45,363 bases of DNA from DATIKM01 sp035477595. Its GTDB lineage: Bacteria; Armatimonadota; Chthonomonadetes; Chthonomonadales; CAJBBX01. Under the pieces are notes generated by a model. That model ran no database searches. It was not told the DNA's origin and saw only the letters and a list, made by a program, of their open reading frames with translations. This document shows, in pieces, positions 34,581 to 42,786 of this stretch (positions within the stretch are counted from its first letter, which is position 1; each line of letters starts with the position of its first letter). A program made the position numbers and the translations under genes. The stretch lies in the NCBI GenBank assembly GCA_035477595.1, contig DATIKM010000085.1, positions 1 through 45,363 on the forward strand, read 5' to 3'.

Positions 34581-35714
34581 ATGCTCACGGAAGCGGCCGA
34601 CCTGTGCGGGCGCGACCCGCGACTGGCGTCGAGGACGACCGTCGTCGTGGCGATGAGCGGCGGAGTGGACAGCGCCGTCACCGCGGCGCTCCTGGCGCGA
34701 GCCGGCCACGACGTGATCGGGGTCACGCTGCAGGTCTGGCCCGAGGATGCATCCGGAGGTCGGTCGGTCGGGTGCTGCTCGCTCAGCGCCGTCGAGGATG
34801 CCCGCCGCGCCGCCAACCGCATCGGAGTCCCGCACTACGTGCTGAACTTTCGCGAGCGATTTGGCCGCTCCGTGATCGACCACTTCGTGAGCGAGTATTC
34901 GCGGGGCCGTACGCCCAACCCGTGTGTGGAGTGCAACCGCTCCGTGAAGTTCGACGAGCTACTCCGGCAGGCGGGCGTGCTGGGCGCAGGGCTGCTCGCC
35001 ACCGGGCACTACGCGCGCATCGGGCACGACGCCGACGGCCGGTGGAGGTTGCGCTGCGCGCTCGACGGCGGCAAGGACCAGTCCTACGTGCTCTACATGC
35101 TCACGCAGGAGCAGCTTGCGCGCACTGTCATGCCGCTCGGGGATGTCGCCAGCAAGCGCGAGACGCGCCGGATCGCGGAGGAGCTCGGGCTCGCCGTGGC
35201 GGACAAGCCCGACAGCCAGGAGGTCTGCTTCGTGTCCCGCGAGGGCTATGGACCCTTCCTTGCCCAACACGCGCCGGGCACGCTGCGCCCGGGGCGCGTG
35301 GTCCACGTTGACGGGCGCGACCTCGGGGGGCACGAGGGGATAGCGTTCTACACCGTGGGCCAGCGCCGCCGGCTTCCCGCCACCAAGGGGCCGCCCCTCT
35401 ACGTGGTGCGGATCGATCCGGAGACGGACACCGTGGTCGTGGGCGCCGACGGAGATCTCTATGAGCGGGAGTTCGTCGCGGCCAACCTGAACTGGATTGC
35501 GGCGCCGGCGCTGGTCGGTCAGCTTGCGGTCCGGACACGCATTCGCTATAATGCGCCGGCATCGCCCGGCCTGATCGAGCCTGTGCGCGAGGGCGCGGCG
35601 GCCCGCTGCCGTTTCAGGGAGCCTCAGCGCGCGATCACGCCCGGCCAGGCTGCCGTGTTCTACCAGGACGACGAGGTGCTTGGCGGCGGGACTATCGAGT
35701 CAGTCGGGCCGTAG
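34581..35714 (+). CDS. mnmA: tRNA-specific 2-thiouridylase MnmA
   Basis: 377 residues from ATG 34581, with GGAGGG ten bases upstream; the frame is open to 34491 but without a better start. Thiolates U34 of tRNA-Lys, -Glu and -Gln. The PP-loop AMSGGVDSA binds ATP (about 24-32). The catalytic cysteines are C118 (TPNPCVECNRSVKF) and C216 (DKPDSQEVCFV). The tRNA-contact blocks GHYARI and GKDQSYVLYML are present. The C-terminal domain ends with the family motif AITPGQAAVFY. The gene for the next protein begins 16 bp after the stop, so the two are probably co-transcribed. Confidence 0.96.
   Translation: MLTEAADLCGRDPRLASRTTVVVAMSGGVDSAVTAALLARAGHDVIGVTLQVWPEDASGGRSVGCCSLSAVEDARRAANRIGVPHYVLNFRERFGRSVIDHFVSEYSRGRTPNPCVECNRSVKFDELLRQAGVLGAGLLATGHYARIGHDADGRWRLRCALDGGKDQSYVLYMLTQEQLARTVMPLGDVASKRETRRIAEELGLAVADKPDSQEVCFVSREGYGPFLAQHAPGTLRPGRVVHVDGRDLGGHEGIAFYTVGQRRRLPATKGPPLYVVRIDPETDTVVVGADGDLYEREFVAANLNWIAAPALVGQLAVRTRIRYNAPASPGLIEPVREGAAARCRFREPQRAITPGQAAVFYQDDEVLGGGTIESVGP
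34767..34809 (+). repeat. Source copy of the 43-bp repeat, inside mnmA
   Basis: Partner of 34441-34483 (39/43 identical). Two of the four differences fall at third codon positions in the mnmA frame or are C/T transitions, consistent with an old partial duplication of mnmA into its own upstream region. Confidence 0.7.
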
Positions 35715-35730
35715 CCCAAGGAGGCGAGAG

Positions 35731-36228
35731 TTGGCGGCCGAGTGGGTGCTCGTGGGCTTGGTGGGCTTGCTCGCGCTTGAGATGCTCTTCATCGCCATTG
35801 CGGTCGCCGTCGTTGGTGCGCGAGTGGGTCGCTCCCTGGCGGAGGTGCGCGAGGGGCTCTCGGAGTTCCAGCGGGAAGCGGTGATCACGCTGCAGCAGGT
35901 GCACGACGCGACGGCACGGGTGGAGACGCTCGCCCAGACGCTCGACAAGACCGTGACCGAGCAGATCCGTCCGCTGGCGACCTCGGCCCGCGCTACTGTG
36001 GACCAGGCCCAGGCGGTCACCACGGCCCTCGCCGGTAGCGTTGGAGCGCTCCGGAGGGTCGCCGGCGCCGTCGAGTCGGTGGCCACGCCGGCGGCGGCCG
36101 TCCCCGCGGTCGCCAAACTCGCGGGCAGCGGCGCGGGCCGCCTCACCCTCGCAGCGACGATCGCTGGCATCGCGCTGCAGACGCTTATCTTGCCCGCCTT
36201 TCGCGGGAAGACCAAGCGCGGCCGCTGA
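35731..36228 (+). CDS. DUF948-like membrane protein with coiled coil
   Basis: 165 residues from TTG 35731, set by AAGGAGG six bases upstream and only 16 bp after mnmA. One N-terminal membrane helix (VGLLALEMLFIAIAVAVVGA) is followed by a long helical, coiled-coil-like stretch (LAEVREGLSEFQREAVITL, LAQTLDKTVTEQIRP) and a hydrophobic C-terminal segment (about 135-155). This is the layout of DUF948 proteins, which often sit next to YtxH-family genes, as here. Function is unknown; a cell-envelope or stress role is usually assumed. Confidence 0.75.
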   Translation: MAAEWVLVGLVGLLALEMLFIAIAVAVVGARVGRSLAEVREGLSEFQREAVITLQQVHDATARVETLAQTLDKTVTEQIRPLATSARATVDQAQAVTTALAGSVGALRRVAGAVESVATPAAAVPAVAKLAGSGAGRLTLAATIAGIALQTLILPAFRGKTKRGR

Positions 36229-36304
36229 CGCATCGTCTCGCCCGCGGGTAGCCGCCCTCGGGCCCCGCGCACCGGTCCGCTGTCTGCAGAACAAGGAGGC
36301 TTCG

Positions 36305-36589
36305 ATGGACAACCATGACAACGAGAAGGGCGTGATGCTCAGCGTGCTCGCAGGCATCGGGATCGGCGTGCTTGTGGGCGCGGTCGCCGGACTGCTGCTG
36401 GCCCCGCGTCCCGGCACCCAGACGCGGGAGTCCCTCGGGACGACCCTGAAGGATCTGGGCACGAAGATTGGCGACCTCAGCCAGGAGGTCGCGTCCAAGG
36501 TAAAGACGGCCGTTGAGCATGGGCGCGACGCGGTGGAGGAGTGCCTGGAGAAGAAGGGCACCGAGGGAAGCGGGCCAGCCGCGACCTGA
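36305..36589 (+). CDS. YtxH domain-containing protein
   Basis: 94 residues. AAGGAGG precedes ATG 36305. After a short polar start comes one glycine-rich membrane helix (MLSVLAGIGIGVLVGAVAGL) ending in the YtxH signature LLLAPRPGTQTRESL, then an amphipathic helix (LKDLGTKIGDLSQEVASKVK). Small membrane-anchored proteins of this family are linked to general stress in Bacillus; the molecular role is unknown. It follows the DUF948-like gene by 76 bp, a frequent pairing. Confidence 0.88.
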   Translation: MDNHDNEKGVMLSVLAGIGIGVLVGAVAGLLLAPRPGTQTRESLGTTLKDLGTKIGDLSQEVASKVKTAVEHGRDAVEECLEKKGTEGSGPAAT

Positions 36590-36714
36590 TCGCGGGGGCA
36601 GTCGCCTGGCGTGCTCGCAGCCTCGCGCGACGGCGGGCACGCCCTGGCATACGGCGCCGGCCGGCGGGAGCGGTTAGCGGGGCCTGACCCCGTCAGCTCC
36701 GGGAGCGGTCGAGC

Positions 36715-37992
36715 ATGCAGTGGTACGCCGTCGCCGTGGTTGCGGTCGCCGCCTACACCGGCGCCATTCTGTGCCTTGCGGACCTCGCACGCCGCGACGT
36801 CTCGCCCTGGCTGAAGGTGGCCTGGGTGGCGATCGTGCTGGCCTTCCCCATCGTCGGCCCCATCGCGTACGGCCTGGTGGGCAACGGCGTGCTCGCCCTC
36901 ACGGCGTGGCGGCGCGCGGCAGGCTCCGTCGCGTTCGTCGCGCTTGCTGCCCTCGTGCTGTGGTTCGTGCGCGACATCGTCACCCCCTTCCTCATCGCGT
37001 TCTTCCTGGCCGCGCTGCTCGATCCCGCCGTGCGCAAGCTGCAACGACGGGGCGTTTCCCGCGGCCGCGCGGTTGCCAGCATCTTCCTGCTCACGTTTCT
37101 CGCGCTCGCGCTGGCTGGCTGGGGAGTGGGGCCGCGCGCGCTTGGGCAGATGCGCGACTTCGCCAACAACGTGGGGACCTATGCCAGCAGCCTGTCCGAG
37201 GCGGCTGATCGGTTCCATGCGGCGCATGAGCGGGCGTTCCGCGGGCTGGGGCTGCGTGAGCGCCCCTCCGCGATGCTCACCGACGGCTCCGGGCCGGTAG
37301 CCACCGCAGTCCAGCAGGTGCTGGACAACCTGAAGAACGCGATTCTGGGCTTCGCGAGCCAGGTGATCTGGCTGGTCATCATCCCGCTCGCGCTCTTCTA
37401 CTTCCTGCTGGAGTACCCCCTGCTGTACAACCGCGTCATCGCCTTCGTGCCTGACGAGGGCCGCCACCACGTCGAGCGGATCAGCCGCGACATCGTCGAC
37501 GTGTTCAGCGACTACATCCGCAGCCTGGCCATCGTCTGCGTGCTCTACGGGGTGGCGTTCATGGGCCTCTTCGCCGTGCTCGGGCTGCGCTACGCGCTGT
37601 TCCTGGGCTCCGCGGCGGGTGTGCTCTATGCAGTGCCGTACGTTGGCCCCGCAATCACTCTGGTGGGGTCCTTGCTCATCGCCGTCACCATGGAGAAGCC
37701 CATCGGTGCGGTGGCGCTGGTTGCGGTCTCGGGCGCAGCGCTCCACGTCCTGTTCGACTACGTGGTGACCCCGCGCGTGGTCGGCGGCTCGGTGGGCTTG
37801 CATCCCGTGGTGAACATCTTCGCGCTGATGGCCGGCGCGACCCTGTTCGGCGTGTGGGGCATGCTCCTGGCGGTGCCGGTTGCAGCCTCGATCCGCCGCG
37901 TGCTGCTGCACTTCTACCCGCGCCTGGGGCGCGGCGACCCGGAGTCGCCGCCCGCCGCGGACTCGCTCGCTCCCGCGGGCGCCTCTCCGTGA
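36715..37992 (+). CDS. AI-2E family transporter with N-terminal PLDc_N-like membrane domain
   Basis: 425 residues. The C-terminal 350 residues are the AI-2E transporter (UPF0118/PerM) fold: FLIAFFLAALLDPAVRKLQRRGVSR, a periplasmic helical loop, then the paired helices IIPLALFYFLLEYPLLYNR, AVPYVGPAITLVG and the block VTPRVVGGSVGLHPVVNIF. Family members include exporters and Na+/H+ antiporters; few export AI-2. The first 60 residues (two helices around RRDVSPWLKVAWVAIVLAFP, then IVGPIAYGL) resemble the PLDc_N two-helix domain and are not part of the usual family. ATG 36715 has only a modest GGGAGC site. Confidence 0.85.
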   Translation: MQWYAVAVVAVAAYTGAILCLADLARRDVSPWLKVAWVAIVLAFPIVGPIAYGLVGNGVLALTAWRRAAGSVAFVALAALVLWFVRDIVTPFLIAFFLAALLDPAVRKLQRRGVSRGRAVASIFLLTFLALALAGWGVGPRALGQMRDFANNVGTYASSLSEAADRFHAAHERAFRGLGLRERPSAMLTDGSGPVATAVQQVLDNLKNAILGFASQVIWLVIIPLALFYFLLEYPLLYNRVIAFVPDEGRHHVERISRDIVDVFSDYIRSLAIVCVLYGVAFMGLFAVLGLRYALFLGSAAGVLYAVPYVGPAITLVGSLLIAVTMEKPIGAVALVAVSGAALHVLFDYVVTPRVVGGSVGLHPVVNIFALMAGATLFGVWGMLLAVPVAASIRRVLLHFYPRLGRGDPESPPAADSLAPAGASP

Positions 37993-38054
37993 CGTGCCGC
38001 TGTCCTCGGGTAGAATGGGCGCGGGATCACCCTCGCGCGGCAAACCGTACAGCC

Positions 38055-38336
38055 ATGAGCATCCAGCTTCTACCGCAGCATCTACAGGACGCGTCGGAGA
38101 CCGGCGCCGACCACAGCATCGTCGTCGTGTTCAACAACAGCCACAACACGTTCGACGAGGTGATCGGCATATTGATGCGCGCCACGGGGTGCTCGCTCCA
38201 CGAGGCCCATATGGAGACGTGGGAGGTGCACCACCTGGGCAAGTCGGTTGTGCACCATGGCAGCGCCGAGGAGTGCGAGCGAGTCGCCTCCGTGATCCGG
38301 ACGATCGGCATCACGGTCGAGGTGCGCGCCGAGTAG
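38055..38336 (+). CDS. clpS: ClpS-like ATP-dependent protease adaptor
   Basis: 93 residues. The core is ClpS: VVVFNNSHNTFDEVIGILMR, then CSLHEAHMETWEVHHLGKS and VVHHGSAEECERVASVI. ClpS delivers proteins with destabilising N-terminal residues to ClpAP/ClpCP. The usual NDD at the start of the pocket reads NNS; the first Asn and the pocket His (EVHHLGK) are kept, but the acidic residue that helps bind the substrate alpha-amino group is lost. Either the specificity is altered or it acts in another way. The weak upstream sequence (TACAGCC) leaves the start slightly uncertain. Convergent with the DUF6569 gene, 15 bp apart. Confidence 0.85.
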   Translation: MSIQLLPQHLQDASETGADHSIVVVFNNSHNTFDEVIGILMRATGCSLHEAHMETWEVHHLGKSVVHHGSAEECERVASVIRTIGITVEVRAE

Positions 38337-38351
38337 CCGTATGCGGGCGGC

Positions 38352-39455
38352 CTATTTGCGCAGGATGTTCTCGTGCCGCAACGCGGGCATCTGGGCGCCG
38401 GCCGTTCCACCCATCGCTCTTCCAGCCGTGCGGTGCACCACCGTCGCATCCGTCTCCACGCGTTCCCGCAGCATCTCGCCTGCGCGCGTCCGCTCCACGC
38501 GACCTCTGGCCACTGCGGCCCTCAGGAACGCGTCCGCCCCGCTTGCCGTCATGGGCGCGCGCCCCCCGGCGCCCTCCGACGCGACCTCCGCGGCGTCGGT
38601 CGCATAGCCCCGGAGCAGCCGCGGCCACATCTTGCGGAAGAGCGCCGAGTCGCTGAAGACGTCGGCGCCGACCACCCGGTTGTTGACCGCCACGACGACG
38701 CCCACCAGCTTCGGGTCGCGGCCCAGGGCGCCCAGAAGGGCCTCTTCGGCGGCCCGCACCGTCTGACTCAACCCGCCGGCGGAGGACTGGACCACCTGCC
38801 GGTATGTGCCGGTGGAGGACTCGGCGCCGAACCGCCGGTTCCTGGCCGCAACGGCCGCCCAGACGCGGTCCTGAGCGACGCCCACGTCCACGCCGCCCGG
38901 AGGCTCGGCGCCGCGCCGCGCCCTCTGCGTCGGGGAGGGGGCTGGCCGCGATGCCGCGAAGCCGCCCTCCTGCGCGTGGAGGCGCACCTCCTTCTGGGCC
39001 ACGGCGCTGGCGGCCTGGTCGAAGTCACCCGTCCCGGACCAGCGGCCGTGCTCCACGCAGAACACCGTGACGCCCATCGCCTTCGTGCGCGGCGGCACGA
39101 TCGTGTTCTGTCCAACGCAGCGGTCCTGCTTGCCGCCCAGCACGACCTCGCCGCCCAGGATGTAGATGGGGCGGTCGCCGTGGTTGTCAATGAGCACCCG
39201 ATTCACATCGCCGTCGCGCCCCGACTCGCGCACTTTCGCGACGCCGGCGCGGAGCGCCTCATCGAGTGTGAAGACGCGGGCGCTGGCCGTGGCGCGTGGA
39301 TCGTAGACGGGGATGACGGTGAGGTTGCCGAAGGTCCTGGGCGCCCCAAGCGTGCGGGAGAGCGGCGGTGATGAGGGTGTGCGCGCCTGCTGGGCCAGTG
39401 CGGCCGATGCGGCAAGTGCCGCGAGGAGCGCGAGCGCGGCTCTGATGGCCGACAT
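38352..39455 (-). CDS. Secreted DUF6569 (ARPP-1 domain) protein
   Basis: 367 residues, AGGAGGT before the ATG and a clear signal peptide (AALALLAALAASAALAQ). The body matches the ARPP-1 family pattern: TFGNLTVIPVYDP, FTLDEALRAGVAKVRESG, NHGDRPIYILGGEVVLGGKQ, NTIVPPRTKAMGVTVFCVEH, GRWSG. The family was named for its association with ARG and rhodanese-phosphatase proteins; its biochemical function is unknown. A disordered Ala/Pro-rich insert sits at about 165-190. It is the last of four minus-strand genes (42195 to 38352) that may form one transcription unit. Confidence 0.85.
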   Translation of the reverse strand: MSAIRAALALLAALAASAALAQQARTPSSPPLSRTLGAPRTFGNLTVIPVYDPRATASARVFTLDEALRAGVAKVRESGRDGDVNRVLIDNHGDRPIYILGGEVVLGGKQDRCVGQNTIVPPRTKAMGVTVFCVEHGRWSGTGDFDQAASAVAQKEVRLHAQEGGFAASRPAPSPTQRARRGAEPPGGVDVGVAQDRVWAAVAARNRRFGAESSTGTYRQVVQSSAGGLSQTVRAAEEALLGALGRDPKLVGVVVAVNNRVVGADVFSDSALFRKMWPRLLRGYATDAAEVASEGAGGRAPMTASGADAFLRAAVARGRVERTRAGEMLRERVETDATVVHRTAGRAMGGTAGAQMPALRHENILRK

Positions 39456-39515
39456 GGGGACCTCCTGCGGGCGGGCCTTCGTGGCGTGGTGGGCCCGCGC
39501 CGCTCTGCAGTCCCG

Positions 39516-40655
39516 TTAGTCGTCGAGGGGCGTGCGAGGGTTCATCGCGGGAGCCTCGTCGCCGGCATTCCGCTCCAGCAGGCCTGCCGCGAACGCGCCC
39601 CACCGGTTGTGTGGGTGACGCGCCGCGACGCGCAGGTTCCACGAGCCTGCATGGGGCTGGCCTACCACGAGGAGCATGACCCCGAGCTTGGCGTGCGTCT
39701 CCACGAGCTTCGGCGTGTCGGGGTCGCGAAGCGCCATCTCGTAGGGGTAGTCTGCCGCCGGCCGCCCGCCGCGACGCACGTGCGCGTCGGCCGCCGCACT
39801 AAGGGCGGAGGCGGCCCCCGGCGCGGCGCGCACCAGGATGAGCACCTCAGCGAGCGCTTCGTCGAGGCGGTCCTGCTCCGCGAGGGCGTACGCCAGCATG
39901 ATGCGCACATGCGATTGCTGCGGATCCGCATGGACCGCCTGTCGGAGCAGGCGCTCGGCCTGCCGGAAGTCGCGCAGCTCGTACGCGTTGAGGGCGCGCT
40001 GAAAGTGGCCCTGGTGGGCAGCCTGCAGGGGCGCCCGCGCGGGCAGTTGGCTGCTGCGTTGCAGGGCCGGCCACAGCACCGCAGAGAGGGCGCCGAGTGC
40101 CGCGAGCGTTGCGGTCGCGGCCACCACGGCCCGCGCGGCCCGGCCGGGAGCGAACGGCTTCATCCGGCTCTCGACCAGCGGGACGGCCAGGGCGCTGGCC
40201 CACCGCTCCGCCGCCTGCCTGGCCGACTGCGCGTCGTCGGTCTCCAGCAGCTTGGGTCTGCCTGGCAGTCCCTCCGCGATGACTGACCATCGGGTCCAGC
40301 GGAGGCCCGCAAGATCGACGCGCCGTTCTGCGTGGAGCCGGAGCGGCCCGATCTCCGAGACCGGCCCGCGCCGCGTCCGGTGCAGCCATCGCCAGCCGCG
40401 CCGGAGGGTGTAGACGCGGGTCTCGGCATCGGCAGCCAGATGCACGCGCCACCATGACGCGCCGGCCGCCGTGACGAGCAGCAGCGCGCAGAGCACGCCC
40501 GCGACGAGGCGCTCCGACGGCCCGAGCAGCCCGCCGGCGCCGGCTGCCGCGCCCAGGAGCAGCGCAACCAGAACGGCGCCCTGCGCCAGATGGCGCGAGG
40601 TCGGCGACGACCCGAAACGCAGCGCTCCGGGCGGGGCGTTGGGAATCGGGACCAT
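39516..40655 (-). CDS. TPR-containing membrane protein, function unknown
   Basis: 379 residues. Two membrane helices at about 24-43 and 49-67, then a soluble beta-rich stretch (80-130, RVYTLRRGWRWLHRTRRG, then RWTRWSVIAEGL) that resembles membrane-proximal domains of unknown function, a third helix at 174-195, and C-terminal tetratricopeptide-like repeats at about 212-290 (RALNAYELRDFRQAERLLRQ, LAYALAEQDRLDEALAEVLI). TPRs usually mediate protein contacts. No enzymatic motif is seen. GAGGT lies about 11 bases before the ATG. It lies 67 bp after the upstream unknown gene and 60 bp before the DUF6569 gene. Confidence 0.75.
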   Translation of the reverse strand: MVPIPNAPPGALRFGSSPTSRHLAQGAVLVALLLGAAAGAGGLLGPSERLVAGVLCALLLVTAAGASWWRVHLAADAETRVYTLRRGWRWLHRTRRGPVSEIGPLRLHAERRVDLAGLRWTRWSVIAEGLPGRPKLLETDDAQSARQAAERWASALAVPLVESRMKPFAPGRAARAVVAATATLAALGALSAVLWPALQRSSQLPARAPLQAAHQGHFQRALNAYELRDFRQAERLLRQAVHADPQQSHVRIMLAYALAEQDRLDEALAEVLILVRAAPGAASALSAAADAHVRRGGRPAADYPYEMALRDPDTPKLVETHAKLGVMLLVVGQPHAGSWNLRVAARHPHNRWGAFAAGLLERNAGDEAPAMNPRTPLDD

Positions 40656-40722
40656 GGACAGATGAACCTCGGTGGCCGCTGCTGGCGGCCTATCCTCCTA
40701 TACGCTGGCGGCCTTACGCGGG

Positions 40723-41622
40723 TTACCTCCGTCGGCCCTGGCGCGGCGCAGCGGACCACCCCTGCTCGAGGCGCCGGCGTAGCTCCTCCGGGTCGTTGGG
40801 CAGCAGCAGGATCCGGCCGCGCCACACGTGCTCGGCGCCGGGCTCGATGGAGGCAGGATCCCCAGGTCCCGCGTGGAGACAGGGGATGCGCGTGTTCGAC
40901 ATCAGCATCGGTTGGCGCGCGCCCCACTCGATCGCCACCAGGCGCGTTCCGTCCTCGCTGACCCGCGCAATGACCGGGCGATCCGCGAGCTGATCGACCA
41001 CCCACCAGCCGTCCGCGTAGTCCATGGGTCCCCGGTACGCTTCGCCCGGGCCGCGCACGCGCATCAGTATCCACGGGTCGCGGCCCTTGCTGGCGGGCGT
41101 GGGCGTGGTCTGCGCCAGGTTCAGGAAAGCGCCGTCGACCCATGCCCGGATCGGCTCGAGGGTGTTGCGCTCGCCGAAGTCGGGGGACTCCGTGAGGACG
41201 AGGCACATCTGGCAGTTCGCGCTGCTGATGGCCTTGCCTGTACGGTTGCGGACCCGGAACTCCAGCACTACCTCATCGGTCGCAGGCCTCGCGAGCGCGG
41301 AAAACTCGACGCCCTCGGGCGTCCGGTGGCTATAGCGCAGAGACCCGTTGCGCCGGTCCTGTTGCCAGACGGGCCACGGGTTCGGCACGCTGAGCGGGGG
41401 CATGTCGGAGCGCACGTGGTCGATGAAGTGGAGTCCCATCGAGCTGGCAAGCGTCTCGGGCATGCGCAGCTCGATGCGTCCGCGCATCCACGGCGCGCGA
41501 ATGCGGAACCCGAGGATTCCGGTCCGCCCGGGCGCCGGGGCAGGCACGGGCTCGATCACGAGGCGCTCGGGGTGCGCCGGCAGGGCCGCGGGCGCCGACA
41601 GGGCCAGCAGAAGGGGCAGCAT
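40723..41622 (-). CDS. Secreted protein of unknown function
   Basis: 299 residues. GGAGG seven bases before ATG 41622 and a short signal peptide (MLPLLLALSAPAALPA). The body is beta-rich with tryptophan and proline turns (SVPNPWPVWQQDRRNGSLRY, EVVLEFRVRNRTGKAISSAN, LLPNDPEELRRRLEQGWSAA). I do not recognise the family. It begins three bases after the end of the GyrI-like gene and its ribosome site lies inside that gene, so the two are co-translated. Confidence 0.75.
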   Translation of the reverse strand: MLPLLLALSAPAALPAHPERLVIEPVPAPAPGRTGILGFRIRAPWMRGRIELRMPETLASSMGLHFIDHVRSDMPPLSVPNPWPVWQQDRRNGSLRYSHRTPEGVEFSALARPATDEVVLEFRVRNRTGKAISSANCQMCLVLTESPDFGERNTLEPIRAWVDGAFLNLAQTTPTPASKGRDPWILMRVRGPGEAYRGPMDYADGWWVVDQLADRPVIARVSEDGTRLVAIEWGARQPMLMSNTRIPCLHAGPGDPASIEPGAEHVWRGRILLLPNDPEELRRRLEQGWSAAPRQGRRR

Positions 41623-41625
41623 CGT

Positions 41626-42195
41626 TCAGCCTCCATGGGGCGCCGCGGAGGGCGTCACCGGTATCCAGATCTCGAACTGGCTATCGCGATGGGGCCGGAA
41701 CGCAGGACCATACGCCTCGACCGGCATGGTGTCAGCGGTCTCGTCGGCCACGTAGCCGTGAGACCCCAGCCATCGCTCGTTGATGTGAGCGTAGGCGCCC
41801 GCGATGTCGCCGAGGTTGCCGTGCACCGTAAACACCGCGTACCGTTGCGCTCGCATCCGCAGGGCGCGGCACCCCTGGGGCAATGCCGCGCCGTCCTCCA
41901 CTTCCACGCCCGCGAGGTACCCGCTCGGTCGGCGCTCCGCGCCCTGGCCGGAGCCATGGATGACGCCGTAGAGAGCCCCACCGCGCGAGGCTGCGGCCAG
42001 GCCGGGCATCAGGAGACAGAGCACGTAGAAGGCGGAGGGCACGCAATCCCAGCCCTCGCGCTCGGGATCGAACACGACACCGGCCACCGTCATGGCGGGC
42101 TTCTCTACGATCGTTGGCGGACCCACGATCCCACGAGGCGCCGACGGCGCGTCCGAGGACGCGTCCGACAGCGTGACCATCGGCAGGAACAGCAT
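41626..42195 (-). CDS. GyrI-like small-molecule-binding domain protein
   Basis: 189 residues from ATG 42195 (AGGAG eight bases upstream); the frame is open much further upstream but that part overlaps the Smr gene on the other strand. The second half has the GyrI/AraC effector-binding look: RAQRYAVFTVHGNLGDIAGA, YAHINERWLGSHGYV, and the closing strand SQFEIWIPVTPS. Such stand-alone domains bind amphipathic ligands or act on DNA gyrase. No DNA-binding part is present. Ligand unknown. First gene of the minus-strand run down to 38352. Confidence 0.8.
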   Translation of the reverse strand: MLFLPMVTLSDASSDAPSAPRGIVGPPTIVEKPAMTVAGVVFDPEREGWDCVPSAFYVLCLLMPGLAAASRGGALYGVIHGSGQGAERRPSGYLAGVEVEDGAALPQGCRALRMRAQRYAVFTVHGNLGDIAGAYAHINERWLGSHGYVADETADTMPVEAYGPAFRPHRDSQFEIWIPVTPSAAPHGG

Positions 42196-42312
42196 GGCCT
42201 CTCTCCTGGTTGGCGCGCCGCACGCGCGCCGGGCCCGAGCACAGTTGGCCTTGCGTGCGCGTTGCTCCTGCGCCCTCGGCGCCGTGGTACGATCTGTGGG
42301 AGGAGCCACGGC

Positions 42313-42786
42313 ATGCGGGCGGACCGCGACCTCGACTTCCACGGGCACACGCGCGAGCAGATGCGCCAAGAGCTTGACCGCCTCTGGGGGTCCGGCGCAT
42401 GGAGCGGGCTCCAGCGCGTGCGCGTGATCCACGGGCGTGGCACGGCGCTGTGGCGCGAGCTCCATCGCTGGTGCCGGGAGAAAGGGCTCGAGTTCGAGCG
42501 GGAGCCTCACGGCGGCTCCACTCTGGTGATGGTCGCCAGACCCGATGCCCATGGCAGCAAGGGGCCGCTCAACCGGCCGCTGGCGGGGCTCGCCGTGCTG
42601 CTTCCCGACCTCCAGCCAGACGCGCCCGCCCCCAGGGCGCGCCGGCAGCCGCCCCCGCCGACGCCAGAGCCTCCTGCCGCCGGATCGCCGCCCACAGTGG
42701 ACGACCGCACCGCCTTCGAGCATGCGGTCCGCGAGATAGAACGGCAGGATCCTCGGGTCGTGCGCAAGCGCAAGGGCGCCCGCTAG
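42313..42786 (+). CDS. Smr/MutS2-type domain protein
   Basis: 157 residues; GGGAGGAG seven bases before the ATG. Residues 1-75 are an Smr domain: DLDFHGHTREQMRQEL and the conserved VRVIHGRGTALWRELH. Smr domains are endonucleases acting on nicked or branched DNA, or on RNA in ribosome rescue. The rest is a Pro-rich linker and a charged C-terminal helix (FEHAVREIERQDPRVVRKRK). The divergent GyrI-like gene starts 117 bp upstream. Its stop overlaps the stop of the convergent serine hydrolase gene by four bases (CTAG). Confidence 0.85.
   Translation: MRADRDLDFHGHTREQMRQELDRLWGSGAWSGLQRVRVIHGRGTALWRELHRWCREKGLEFEREPHGGSTLVMVARPDAHGSKGPLNRPLAGLAVLLPDLQPDAPAPRARRQPPPPTPEPPAAGSPPTVDDRTAFEHAVREIERQDPRVVRKRKGAR

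Noticed and set aside
36715..37992. Autoinducer-2 exporter and quorum sensing
   Set aside because: The family name is historical; most members have no link to AI-2 and no luxS or lsr gene is seen here.
35692..38043. 783-codon minus-strand open frame
   Set aside because: It is antisense to the end of mnmA, the DUF948-like, YtxH and AI-2E genes, all of which have ribosome sites and family motifs. Its low-complexity composition is typical of a shadow.
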